From the NCBI GenBank assembly GCA_020350845.1, contig CP070725.1, positions 341,339 through 354,228 on the forward strand: a stretch of 12,890 nt of DNA, read 5' to 3'. Below the pieces are notes generated by a model, which was not told the DNA's origin, ran no database searches, and was given only the letters and a program-made list of their open reading frames with translations. The position numbers were made by a program, and so were the translations under genes. Origin of the DNA: Candidatus Bipolaricaulota bacterium (lineage in GTDB: Bacteria > Bipolaricaulota > Bipolaricaulia > UBA7950 > UBA9294). Positions 6,102 to 12,693 of the stretch are shown piece by piece (the first letter of the stretch is position 1; every line of letters starts with the position of its first letter).

Positions 6102-7430
6102 TTACTCGCGTTCCTCCGCGGGGAAGACGTTGTCTCCGGTGCCCGTGAGCGCGGTCACCGAGCCGTCGGCAAACGAGACGAAGACGATGTTGTAGAAGAA
6201 GCCGTCGACCCGTGTGAAGGCAATCCCCGAGCCGTCTTCGAGCCAGTATGGGGCGAACTCGTCGGCGGCGGTGGTGATGGTGTCCGCGAAGGTCGTTGCC
6301 AGCAGCGCCTCGATGTACTCCTCGAGGACGAGCGCGCCGCTGCCGTCCGCGTTCATGATCCACAGATCGATGATCCCGCCGGCGATACGCTCGCGTGAGA
6401 AGGCGATCTTCGAGCCGTCTGGCGACCACGCAGGTCGGGACACACCGGCGTCCGGCGGCAGGCCGAGCGCCGTGGCAAGACCGGCGTCGAAGCCCGCGGG
6501 CGATGCGTCGCCGTCACGGACGGCCGCGCCGTCATAGATCTCGATCGCGAATCCCGCCGAGTCGTCCCACAGCCAGATCGAGCTTCCTCCGCTCGCGTCC
6601 ATGTCGGAGACGAACACCACATCGTCGTTCACCGGGGAGTATGCCGGAGCGATTGCCCACGAGGGACTTTGTGTCGTCAGCTGGGTCTGCGCCCCGCCGG
6701 CCGCAGTCATTGTCCAGATCTCCCACGTCGTGGTCGACGGGGTCTGTGCCGCATTCGAGGCGTAGGCGATCAGCGAGGCATCGGACGACCAGCTAGGCTG
6801 GATCTCGTTCGTGGTCACGGACGTGAGCAGCGCGATCGAGCTCCCGTCGGTCCCCATGGCGTAGATGTTCCAGTCTCCCATTGCGTCCCCGGCATAGGCG
6901 ATGCGGTTCCGCGTGCCCCGAATGAGATCGGGGAAGATCTCCTCGGTCGCCGTGTTGAGCACGGCGCCCTGGGCCGACCCGTCTGCGAGCATGCGCCAGA
7001 TGTCGTAGTCCCCGTCGCGCTCGACGGCGAACGTGATCATCGCTGCCCCCACAGTGACGGTGGCCTGGGCCATGCCGATCCGCCCGTCATCGTCGGTCAC
7101 CGTCAGCGTGACGACGTAGACCCCGGCGACATCGTACTCGTGGACGATGACGTCGGTCACGTCGGTTCCCGTAGCGGCGGTGGATGCGTCCCCGAAGTCC
7201 AGCTCATACCCAACGATGGTTCCGTCGGGGTCGGTGGACCCCGCGATGTTGAATGTGAACTCGACCGGGACTTCCTCGTCGGCTACAGGCGGAACGACAA
7301 GAAGGGCAATCGGGGCTTGCCCGAAGAAGCCCCGACAGGCGGCGATTCCGAGCACAAGCGCAACAAGCAACAGCGCAGCCAGCATGGCCTTGCGACCTGT
7401 CCGAGGGGCTGCTGTTCCCGTCGCAGGCAT
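6102..7430 (-). CDS. Lipoprotein with a PKD domain and TolB-like beta-propeller
   Basis: The 442-residue product starts with a basic n-region (PRTGRKAM), a hydrophobic stretch and a lipobox ending LGIAAC with Cys32, so it should be lipid-anchored and lie outside the cytoplasm. Residues about 38-128 form a PKD domain (STDPDGTIVGYELDFGDAS, then HEYDVAGVYVVTLTVTDDDG). Residues about 130-442 carry repeated TolB/PD40-type blades: DYDIWRMLADGS, DWNIYAMGTDGSS, TWEIWTMTAAGG, SIWLWDDSAG, RPAWSPDGSKIAFSR, IDLWIMNADGSG. Such propellers usually bind proteins or glycans; the ligand here is unknown. I chose ATG 7430 because AAGGAGG lies 8 nt upstream and the signal peptide then begins correctly; an in-frame ATG at 7484 would add 18 residues without support. 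It is divergent from the sigma-factor genes and, as a lipoprotein, would be a substrate of the nearby lgt and lnt products. Confidence 0.85.
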   Translation of the reverse strand: MPATGTAAPRTGRKAMLAALLLVALVLGIAACRGFFGQAPIALLVVPPVADEEVPVEFTFNIAGSTDPDGTIVGYELDFGDASTAATGTDVTDVIVHEYDVAGVYVVTLTVTDDDGRIGMAQATVTVGAAMITFAVERDGDYDIWRMLADGSAQGAVLNTATEEIFPDLIRGTRNRIAYAGDAMGDWNIYAMGTDGSSIALLTSVTTNEIQPSWSSDASLIAYASNAAQTPSTTTWEIWTMTAAGGAQTQLTTQSPSWAIAPAYSPVNDDVVFVSDMDASGGSSIWLWDDSAGFAIEIYDGAAVRDGDASPAGFDAGLATALGLPPDAGVSRPAWSPDGSKIAFSRERIAGGIIDLWIMNADGSGALVLEEYIEALLATTFADTITTAADEFAPYWLEDGSGIAFTRVDGFFYNIVFVSFADGSVTALTGTGDNVFPAEERE

Positions 7431-7644
7431 ATCGTCAACCTCCTTAGCGTCGATCTCAGCTCCGAAGCGCAATGATGATGTCACTGCGTGAAGCCAGTCT
7501 AGGAGTTTTGCGCCACGATACGCCAGGGACGGCGACCAGAGGCAAGTGGAGGCTTCGTCCCGACCGGAGGTGACCGATGTCGGGAGGCGAAACCAGACGC
7601 CGGGAGAGAGTGTATAGTCAGTGGAGTGGGGAGGAGACGTCGGC

Positions 7645-8208
7645 GTGTATCAGTTGCAGGACGAGGTGAGCCTGTTGCGGGCTTCACTGGACGGCGATAC
7701 CGAGGCGTGGGGTGAGATTGTGTCTCGATACAAGGACGCCGTATACGGACTGTGTTTGGGGTTTCTCCGCCAGCCCGCCGATGCCGAGGATATGACCCAT
7801 GACGCATTCATTCGCGCGTACGAGAACCTGCGACGCTACCACCTCGAGAAGCGCTTCTCGACCTGGTTGTTCACGATCGCTTCGAATCTCTGCCGCAATC
7901 GCCTTCGCTACCGCCGCTACCATCCGGTGGTCTCGCCGCCGGATCAGATCGCCGGCGGCCGCGATCCGGCGATCGAAGTCGCGCGCGAGGATCGTCATGA
8001 CGAGATCAGGAAGGCGCTCGACGAGCTTCCCTACGCGTACCGTGCTCCACTCGTGCTGCGCTTCTACAACGACCTGTCGTACAAGGAGATCGCCGAAGTG
8101 CTCTCCTTGCCCGAGGGGACGGTCAAGACCAGAATTCACCGGGCGAAGGTGCAGTTGAAGCAGGTTCTCGAGAAGAAGGACGGTGTTGTTCACCATGAGA
8201 CTGGATGA
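7645..8208 (+). CDS. ECF-type RNA polymerase sigma factor
   Basis: This 187-residue protein has only sigma regions 2 and 4, the ECF (group 4) layout. Region 2 spans about residues 20-95: WGEIVSRYKDAVYGLCLGFL, DAEDMTHDAFIRAYENL and the -10 recognition/melting segment FSTWLFTIASNLCRNRLR. Region 4 spans about 120-175: ALDELPYAYRAPLVLRF, then the helix-turn-helix LSYKEIAEVLSLPEGTVKTRIHRAK. It would direct RNA polymerase to a small regulon in response to a signal, probably at the envelope. GTG 7645 is preceded by GGAGGAG 8 nt upstream; the in-frame GTG at 7621 has no such site. A TATAGT (7613-7618) could be its -10, and GAAACC (7589-7594) resembles an ECF -35, which would mean self-activation, but this is weak. 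The stop overlaps the next gene by 14 nt. Confidence 0.92.
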   Translation: MYQLQDEVSLLRASLDGDTEAWGEIVSRYKDAVYGLCLGFLRQPADAEDMTHDAFIRAYENLRRYHLEKRFSTWLFTIASNLCRNRLRYRRYHPVVSPPDQIAGGRDPAIEVAREDRHDEIRKALDELPYAYRAPLVLRFYNDLSYKEIAEVLSLPEGTVKTRIHRAKVQLKQVLEKKDGVVHHETG

Positions 8209-8776
8209 CATGGATCGCGTGCTCCGTGAGGCGCTTCACCAGGAAGTTTCCGAGACGGCGTACCGCATCGAGGGACTGGAGGACCGCATCACGGCGTCGC
8301 TCTCCGGTCGGGCGCCGAACCCCGGGTTTCTCGGGGCATTGAAGCAGCTCCTCGCACCGTCGACGGGGGGGCGCGTCGCGCAGCTTGCCGTCGTCGGCGC
8401 GACCGCTGCCTGCTTCCTCCTTGTGGGAGCCCTCGTCGTTCCGCGTGTCGCTCCGACCGCTCAGCCGGACGCCGCCCAGGGTCTACGTTCCGCGCTCGAC
8501 CGAGAGGACGCGACGCTGTTCCTCGTTCCCGCCCCCGGTGCCGAGAGCGTGACGGTCTTGGGGAACTTCAACGGATGGACGGCGACGCCGCTCTCTGATC
8601 CCGACGAGGACGGGATCTGGACCGCGACCATCGAGCTTCCCCCGGGGCGCTACGAGTATGCCTACCTCGTGGACGGGCGGTGGTGGGGGCAGGACCCGCT
8701 CGCCGATGAGTACGTCCGCAGCTTCGGGGAATACAACTCGGTGCGCTACGTCGAGCGCGTGGGAGACGGAGCATGA
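8195..8776 (+). CDS. Putative membrane anti-sigma factor with C-terminal CBM48/AMPK-beta-like glycogen-binding domain
   Basis: The 193-residue protein has a charged N-terminal segment (1-60, including VLREALHQEVSETAYRIEGL), one membrane helix (about 62-82, QLAVVGATAACFLLVGALVV) and an exported domain (about 107-186) with the carbohydrate-binding E-set signature: VTVLGNFNGWTATPLSDPDEDG, LPPGRYEYAYLVDGRWWGQDP. Trp128 and Trp163 sit where AMPK-beta and related domains stack on alpha-glucans. Overlap with the sigma gene (14 nt) and the one-pass topology suggest an anti-sigma factor whose outer domain senses a glycan. The zinc-binding HxxxCxxC motif of many anti-sigma factors is absent; the only Cys is inside the membrane helix. 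I chose ATG 8195 over GTG 8183, which sits only a few bases after its possible ribosome site. The domain call is firm; the anti-sigma role is inferred from position. Confidence 0.75.
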   Translation: MRLDDMDRVLREALHQEVSETAYRIEGLEDRITASLSGRAPNPGFLGALKQLLAPSTGGRVAQLAVVGATAACFLLVGALVVPRVAPTAQPDAAQGLRSALDREDATLFLVPAPGAESVTVLGNFNGWTATPLSDPDEDGIWTATIELPPGRYEYAYLVDGRWWGQDPLADEYVRSFGEYNSVRYVERVGDGA

Positions 8777-9525
8777 TCGCCGGCGCGCGGGGTAGCTCTG
8801 CAGTCTGCGGGATCCCCGTGCGCTGTGGGAGAGCGAAGGGGCTCGCCTCTCGGGGCCTGGTCATCCTTGCGGTACTCCTTGCCGCGCTCGCCGTCGTCGG
8901 GATCGCTCAAGAGCTGCGAGAGTCGATCCTTCCCGCCCTCGTTGATCTCGGAATCGTCAACGCCGACGGCGTGGCCGACGGTCTCGTGGTTGGCATCGAG
9001 CAAGGGAAGCTGACTGCCGAAACGACGATCCGTCTCCTCGATCTGCTCGCCGCCGCTCCGGGGACCGCCGAGCAGAAGGAGGACCTCCTTCTCGTCCTCG
9101 TGGCGACCCTGGAGAGCGAGCTTCCGGCGGAGGGTCTTGCCGACAAGGCGATCCAGGGCCTCACACGAGGCGTCTCTCTCATGCAGATCACGAGGGAGAT
9201 CGACATGCGCCGCCGACTCCAGCTCTCGGTGCGCGAGCTGCTCCACGCCAACGGGATCTTCGGCGCCCCGGGCGAGGCCCGGACCGCGCTCAACCATCTC
9301 CCCCAGAGCTCGTTCGACGGACTGGTGACGCACATCGCGGGGGCCCTCGGAGACTCGCTCGAGGCGGGCGGCAGTCCGTTCGACGGTGTGGGCCTTCACG
9401 CCGCCGTCCAGCACCGACTGACGCAACTCGCCGGGGCGGTCCTCCCGAGCCAGGATGTCGATCTCGTGCTCGAGCGGATCGGCTCCGACGACTGGACGCA
9501 GGCGGTGCTCGCCGCCCTCGAGTGA
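8773..9525 (+). CDS. Exported helical protein of unknown function, third gene of the sigma-factor run
   Basis: I do not recognise this 250-residue protein. A long basic n-region (1-27) precedes a hydrophobic stretch (28-45, GLVILAVLLAALAVVGIA) that is either a signal peptide cut near Ala45 or an anchor. The rest looks all-helical and rather acidic, with two similar units, VADGLVVGIEQGKLT (67-81) followed by TTIRLLDLL and LADKAIQGLTRGVSLMQITRE, suggesting diverged helical repeats. There are no Cys residues after the leader and no visible catalytic motif. The ATG overlaps the stop of the CBM48 gene (ATGA, 8773-8776), with GGAG upstream; an alternative GTG at 8818 would give a more ordinary n-region. 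Tight coupling suggests it works with the sigma/anti-sigma pair, perhaps as a periplasmic partner; this is inference from position only. Confidence 0.75.
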   Translation: MIAGARGSSAVCGIPVRCGRAKGLASRGLVILAVLLAALAVVGIAQELRESILPALVDLGIVNADGVADGLVVGIEQGKLTAETTIRLLDLLAAAPGTAEQKEDLLLVLVATLESELPAEGLADKAIQGLTRGVSLMQITREIDMRRRLQLSVRELLHANGIFGAPGEARTALNHLPQSSFDGLVTHIAGALGDSLEAGGSPFDGVGLHAAVQHRLTQLAGAVLPSQDVDLVLERIGSDDWTQAVLAALE

Positions 9526-9528
9526 TCC

Positions 9529-9548
9529 CGGCCGAATCACACCGGCCG
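9529..9548 (+). terminator. Weak hairpin after the sigma-factor run
   Basis: CGGCCG (9529-9534) and CGGCCG (9543-9548) can pair around an 8-nt loop just after the stop at 9525. There is no following T run, and CGGCCG is itself palindromic, so the two copies are easily found by chance in GC-rich DNA. Confidence 0.25.
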
Positions 9549-9565
9549 AGGCCCAACGAAGGTTC

Positions 9566-9595
9566 TTGCTGAGGCGAATCGCCGACGGGTAAGAT
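9566..9595 (+). promoter_or_regulatory. Sigma-70 type promoter giving a nearly leaderless mRNA
   Basis: TTGCTG (9566-9571), an 18-bp spacer and TAAGAT (9590-9595) form a fair promoter. Transcription would start near 9602, about three bases before the ATG at 9605. No purine-rich ribosome-binding site lies directly before that ATG, so a leaderless or near-leaderless transcript is plausible. Confidence 0.45.
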
Positions 9596-9604
9596 GACGG
9601 CCTA

Positions 9605-10945
9605 ATGGAGCCACGATTCCTTGCCCTCGATTGGGATCTGCGCCATCCGGCCGTCCTCGTCGACAGCTTCTATGAGGCGCCCTCGCTCGCCGCGTTCGAC
9701 GCCGTCTTTGTCGACCCGGCAGCGATCAGCGCGCGATGGAGACACGACATCCCCGCCGAGCGCGACGGCAGGCGCCGGACCTACGCCGGGGTCGACTACG
9801 GACTCGGGCGCACCCTCTCGCGGATCATGATCAAACGTCGCCGGGAATGCAGCGACCTGCTTCTGCGGGGGGGAGGGCTCGTGATCTGTCGCCTGCGCCC
9901 GCGTGCCGACGGTGTGGAGATCGTGGCCGAGGACGGCCCGCAGGAGCGGGTCGATCGCTACAGCTGGCTGCCGACGGTCTCCCTCGTGGATCGCCAGCAT
10001 CAGCTGACGTTCCCCACCAACGGCCGGTTCGTCGCGCGTCGCGGACACGACATCCGTCTCGAGGGAACGGGCAGTCCGTTCGAGGAGTATCTACGAGCCT
10101 TCGCCGGGCAGGTGGAGTACACGGCCGTGTACGAGGATCTGCTTTCCACGCCGATCGACCGCTTCGCGACGGTCCTCGCGCGCAATCGCGTGGGGGATGT
10201 CCTCGCGCTCGAGATCCCGTTCGAGGACGGAGCGTTCGTCCTCGTGCCGCCGCTCCAAGGCGTCTCCCCGGCGCGGGAAGCGACCGTCCTTGCCCAGGTC
10301 ACATCCGATGTCGCCGGCCGCGGCTCGTTCTCCCCCGAGCCGGACTGGACGCCGTCGGTCCCGTTCCCCGGCGAGGAGGCTCTTCGGGACGAGCTCTCCA
10401 GCGTCGGGACGCGCCGCGAGAAGCTCGACGCCAAGGCCTCCGAGATCGAGGCAAAGCTCGCCGTACTCCTGGGGCCGAAGCCGATGCTCTACGCCAAGGG
10501 ACGGCGCGTCCTCCTGCCGGCGGTGGGCGAAGCGCTGTGCGCACTCGGCTTCGAGGTGACGATCGAATTCGACCACATCCTCGCACGCAGCGACGAGGGC
10601 GACGCGCAGGTCGTGGCGACGGCGACGGAATCGGCAGCGGTCGACATCACCAGCTATCGACGCCTGCTGCGCCTCGTGGATGCCGCACGCACCGAGGATG
10701 TCGGCCCCGAGAAAGGGATCCTCGTCGTCAGCGGCTCGCGTGAACTCGACCCGCGCCATCGCCCGACACAGTACACCGATGCCGTCGTCCGCGGATGCCG
10801 GTCGCAGGGCTTCTGCCTGTTGACGACGTTCCAGCTCTACAAGCTCGTCGTCTCCGTTGCCGAGGGCGGTGACGACGCCTCCTCCCAGGCGCGCCGCCTC
10901 CTCCTTGATGCGAGCGGGGAGCTCCGACGGGCCGATCTGACGTGA
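9605..10945 (+). CDS. Unrecognised protein with coiled coil and degenerate PD-(D/E)XK-like C-terminal domain
   Basis: I do not recognise the whole 446-residue protein, which has no signal peptide or membrane helix and should be cytoplasmic. The N-terminal ~250 residues are alpha/beta, with AAFDAVFVDPAAI, ECSDLLLRGGGLVICRLRP and a VLALEIPFEDGAFVLVPPL strand region. Residues about 257-292 (EEALRDELSSVGTRREKLDA onward) look like a coiled coil. The C-terminal ~130 residues resemble the restriction-endonuclease fold: YAKGRRVLLPAVGEALCALG, FDHILARSDEGDAQVV, SYRRLLRLVD, GILVVSGSREL, CLLTTFQLYKLV. Asp323 could be the active Asp, but the expected E-x-K is A338-x-A340, so nuclease activity is unlikely. 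Its TGA overlaps the mraY start (GTGA), implying co-translation. The fold match is from memory of the pattern and needs a profile search. Confidence 0.8.
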   Translation: MEPRFLALDWDLRHPAVLVDSFYEAPSLAAFDAVFVDPAAISARWRHDIPAERDGRRRTYAGVDYGLGRTLSRIMIKRRRECSDLLLRGGGLVICRLRPRADGVEIVAEDGPQERVDRYSWLPTVSLVDRQHQLTFPTNGRFVARRGHDIRLEGTGSPFEEYLRAFAGQVEYTAVYEDLLSTPIDRFATVLARNRVGDVLALEIPFEDGAFVLVPPLQGVSPAREATVLAQVTSDVAGRGSFSPEPDWTPSVPFPGEEALRDELSSVGTRREKLDAKASEIEAKLAVLLGPKPMLYAKGRRVLLPAVGEALCALGFEVTIEFDHILARSDEGDAQVVATATESAAVDITSYRRLLRLVDAARTEDVGPEKGILVVSGSRELDPRHRPTQYTDAVVRGCRSQGFCLLTTFQLYKLVVSVAEGGDDASSQARRLLLDASGELRRADLT

Positions 10946-11934
10946 TCGCTCCGCTACTCGCGGCGCTCGTGCTCGTCCCCGTCACGGCGATCGCGTGTGG
11001 CGCCTTCGCACGCGCCATGAGACACGCCGCGATCGGGCAGCACGTGCGCCGGGACGGGCCGCGGGTCCACGTCGGCAAGGCCGGGACGCCGATCATGGGC
11101 GGCGTCGTGATCCTCTCCCTGTGGGGCGTGGCGCTTCTCACGCTTCGTTCGACAGGAGGGGTCCCGCGGGCGGCGTGGGCGGTCTACGCGTCCGCGGCGG
11201 CGTTCGGTGCGGTGGGGTGGGCGGACGATCTGCTCGCCTTGCGACGTCGCGGAACGTCCGGCCTCTCCGTCCTGCAGAAGCTCGTTCTCTGCGGCGTCGT
11301 CGCCGCGGGGCTGTTCTTCGGCTTCCGTGATCTCTTCGACGCCGCGGTGCGCGTTCCGTTCACCACGATCGCGATCTCCCTATCGAGCGCGGCGACGGCA
11401 CTCTTGACGATCGTCGTGTTCACCGCGACGACGAACAGCATGAACCTCACCGACGGCCAGGACGGCCTCGCCACCGGCGTGACACTCATCCTTGGCGCAG
11501 CGCTCCTGCTGGCCGCGCCTGAAGCGTCGGGCCTTCCCGCGCTGCTCCCGCTCCTCGGATGCCTCGGGGGCTTCCTCTGGGTCAACGCCCACCCCGCCCG
11601 TCTCTTCCTCGGGGACGTCGGATCGTTTGCACTGGGGGGAGCGGTCGCAGCGTTCGCCCTCGCCGAGGGTCTCGCGTTCGCCCTGCCACTGTTCGCTGGG
11701 GTCCTCGTGCTCGAGGCGCTGTCGGTCATCACCCAGGTCGGGGTCTATCGGCTCACCGGCCGGCGACTGCTACGGATGAGCCCCATGCATCACCACTTCG
11801 AGCTTCCCGCAGGACCGCCGCGCGCCCATCTCCTTCCGGCCGTCGACCTTCCCGAGTCCAAGATCACCGTGCGCCTGTGGATAGTCGAAGCGCTGTTCGC
11901 AGCGCTGGCCATCATCTCACTGCGCGTCGGGTAG
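10942..11934 (+). CDS. mraY: MraY, phospho-N-acetylmuramoyl-pentapeptide transferase
   Basis: MraY moves phospho-MurNAc-pentapeptide from UDP to undecaprenyl phosphate to make lipid I, the first membrane step of peptidoglycan synthesis. The 330-residue polytopic protein shows GKAGTPIMGG (45-54), Asp95-Asp96 in GWADD, NSMNLTDGQDGLATG (165-179) with Asp171, LFLGDVGSFALGG with Asp225, EALSVITQV and the RMSPMHHHFEL histidine loop (279-288). These separate it from WecA/TagO transferases. About 12 extra residues follow HHHFEL before SKITVRLW, where most MraYs go directly to the last helix. It is shorter than E. coli (360). GTG 10942 overlaps the stop of the upstream gene by 4 nt. The neighbours here are not the usual division and cell wall (dcw) cluster genes, so it is probably a stand-alone copy outside one. 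Confidence 0.94.
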   Translation: MIAPLLAALVLVPVTAIACGAFARAMRHAAIGQHVRRDGPRVHVGKAGTPIMGGVVILSLWGVALLTLRSTGGVPRAAWAVYASAAAFGAVGWADDLLALRRRGTSGLSVLQKLVLCGVVAAGLFFGFRDLFDAAVRVPFTTIAISLSSAATALLTIVVFTATTNSMNLTDGQDGLATGVTLILGAALLLAAPEASGLPALLPLLGCLGGFLWVNAHPARLFLGDVGSFALGGAVAAFALAEGLAFALPLFAGVLVLEALSVITQVGVYRLTGRRLLRMSPMHHHFELPAGPPRAHLLPAVDLPESKITVRLWIVEALFAALAIISLRVG

Positions 11935-11981
11935 ACCGCGAGGCGTGGGAAGTAGGCTGTAGGTTGTGGGAAGTCGGAGAC

Positions 11982-12016
11982 GGCGTTCGCGGTTCGCCGT
12001 TCACGGTTCGCGGTCG
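11982..12016 (+). repeat. Heptanucleotide tandem array, five degenerate copies
   Basis: Five successive 7-mers read GGCGTTC, GCGGTTC, GCCGTTC, ACGGTTC, GCGGTCG, with consensus GCGGTTC. The array is non-coding and lies 47 bp after mraY. A related array on the opposite strand lies at 12164-12184. Confidence 0.65.
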
Positions 12017-12163
12017 ATGGCTTCGAAGAGCAGGGCGCCGGCCGGACACGATGGTCCCAAGAGGTTTCGGTCACGAGAGGGAAGAAGGGGCAAGGAGGGA
12101 AGCCGTCTCAGAAGCGCCGAACGCTCTGCCGCAGGTATGGCACGAAGAGCGGATCGCCTTCTG

Positions 12164-12184
12164 GAATCGCGAATCACGGACCGC
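12164..12184 (-). repeat. Inverted heptanucleotide array, three copies
   Basis: On the minus strand the heptads read GCGGTCC, GTGATTC, GCGATTC, close to the GCGGTTC consensus of the array at 11982-12016 but pointing the other way. Together they bracket about 147 bp. Confidence 0.55.
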
Positions 12185-12213
12185 TAACTGATGCCCCCAC
12201 ATGCCACGATCGA

Positions 12214-12344
12214 TTCCGGGGACACAATACTCATTTCCTGGACTATTGGCCCGCCGTGCCTCCCCCGGAGCGCCTATGGGAAGGCATCTTTGCGAAGCAT
12301 GATGCGAGGCAAGCGGCCACGAAATGAGTATTGCGTCCCCGGAA
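12214..12344. mobile_element. 131-bp MITE/REPIN-like palindromic element
   Basis: The ends are 28-bp inverted repeats with 26 matches: TTCCGGGGACACAATACTCA and onward from 12214 to 12241, and the same motif inward from 12344 to 12317. The inner part continues to pair imperfectly, GGCCCGCC..TGCCTC near 12248 against GAGGC..GCGGCC near 12306. It has no coding capacity. GGGGAC..AATACTCATTTC-like termini resemble non-autonomous elements mobilised by REP-associated (IS200-like, Y1) transposases; that link is from memory. No target duplication is clear. The right end lies 5 bp from the CCA end of tRNA-Leu. Confidence 0.7.
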
Positions 12345-12349
12345 AGCCG

Positions 12350-12438
<89 letters not shown>

Positions 12439-12452
12439 GGCACGCGCGAGGC

Positions 12453-12481
12453 AGTCTACGGCTGTCCGGTTCCCGTTTCAA
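12453..12481 (-). promoter_or_regulatory. Sigma-70 type promoter for tRNA-Leu
   Basis: On the minus strand TTGAAA (12481-12476), a 17-bp spacer and TAGACT (12458-12453) form a good promoter. Transcription would start near 12446, about 8 nt before the tRNA 5' end, as expected for a tRNA gene. Confidence 0.72.
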
Positions 12482-12572
12482 CTGCGGGTCCGCCGGCGGT
12501 CGGAGCGGCCGCCCGAGGCCCACCCGCGGCGGCGGCTTCCGGTCACCAAGGCGGATCGGGAATGTGGGAGGC

Positions 12573-12601
12573 TTGGCGCACCGAGGGATATCGGCTACAA
12601 T
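12573..12601 (+). promoter_or_regulatory. Sigma-70 type promoter for the Crp/Fnr regulator
   Basis: TTGGCG (12573-12578), a 17-bp spacer and TACAAT (12596-12601, five of six matches) form a good promoter. The start near 12608 leaves a leader of about 86 nt before the ATG at 12694, containing the perfect palindrome GCGGATCCGC at 12640-12649. Confidence 0.68.
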
Positions 12602-12693
12602 GCGGGGACGCCTGACCCGCTCAGTAAGGTGATGGGGGAGCGGATCCGCGGGTGACCTCCGCACGGCGTACGGGGTGGCACGAGGGGGTAAGC

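Larger units (their letters stand above)
11935..12213. other. Non-coding stretch after mraY with inverted heptad arrays
   Basis: I find no convincing gene here. GTGGGAAGT occurs twice, about 21 bp apart, in 11945-11974. An array of GCGGTTC-like heptads lies at 11982-12016 and an inverted array at 12164-12184. GAGACGGC near 11977 also has an inverted copy (GCCGTCTC) near 12102. Short open frames across the stretch have no recognisable product. It may be the remains of a mobile or intervening-sequence type element. Confidence 0.5.

Noticed and set aside
9736..10743. Plus-strand open frame of 335 codons inside the gene before mraY
   Set aside because: It is a +2 frame shadow rich in Arg, Gly and Pro; the other frame has fold-like strand patterns and couples to mraY.
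11938..12190. Possible CRISPR or four-helix (23S intervening-type) protein between the heptad arrays
   Set aside because: The repeats are 7-mers without spacers, and no frame gives a helical protein of that family.
12541..12657. GGTCACC and GGTGACC as an inverted operator pair around the Crp/Fnr promoter
   Set aside because: The two copies are over 100 bp apart, only 7 bp long, and likely by chance in this base composition.
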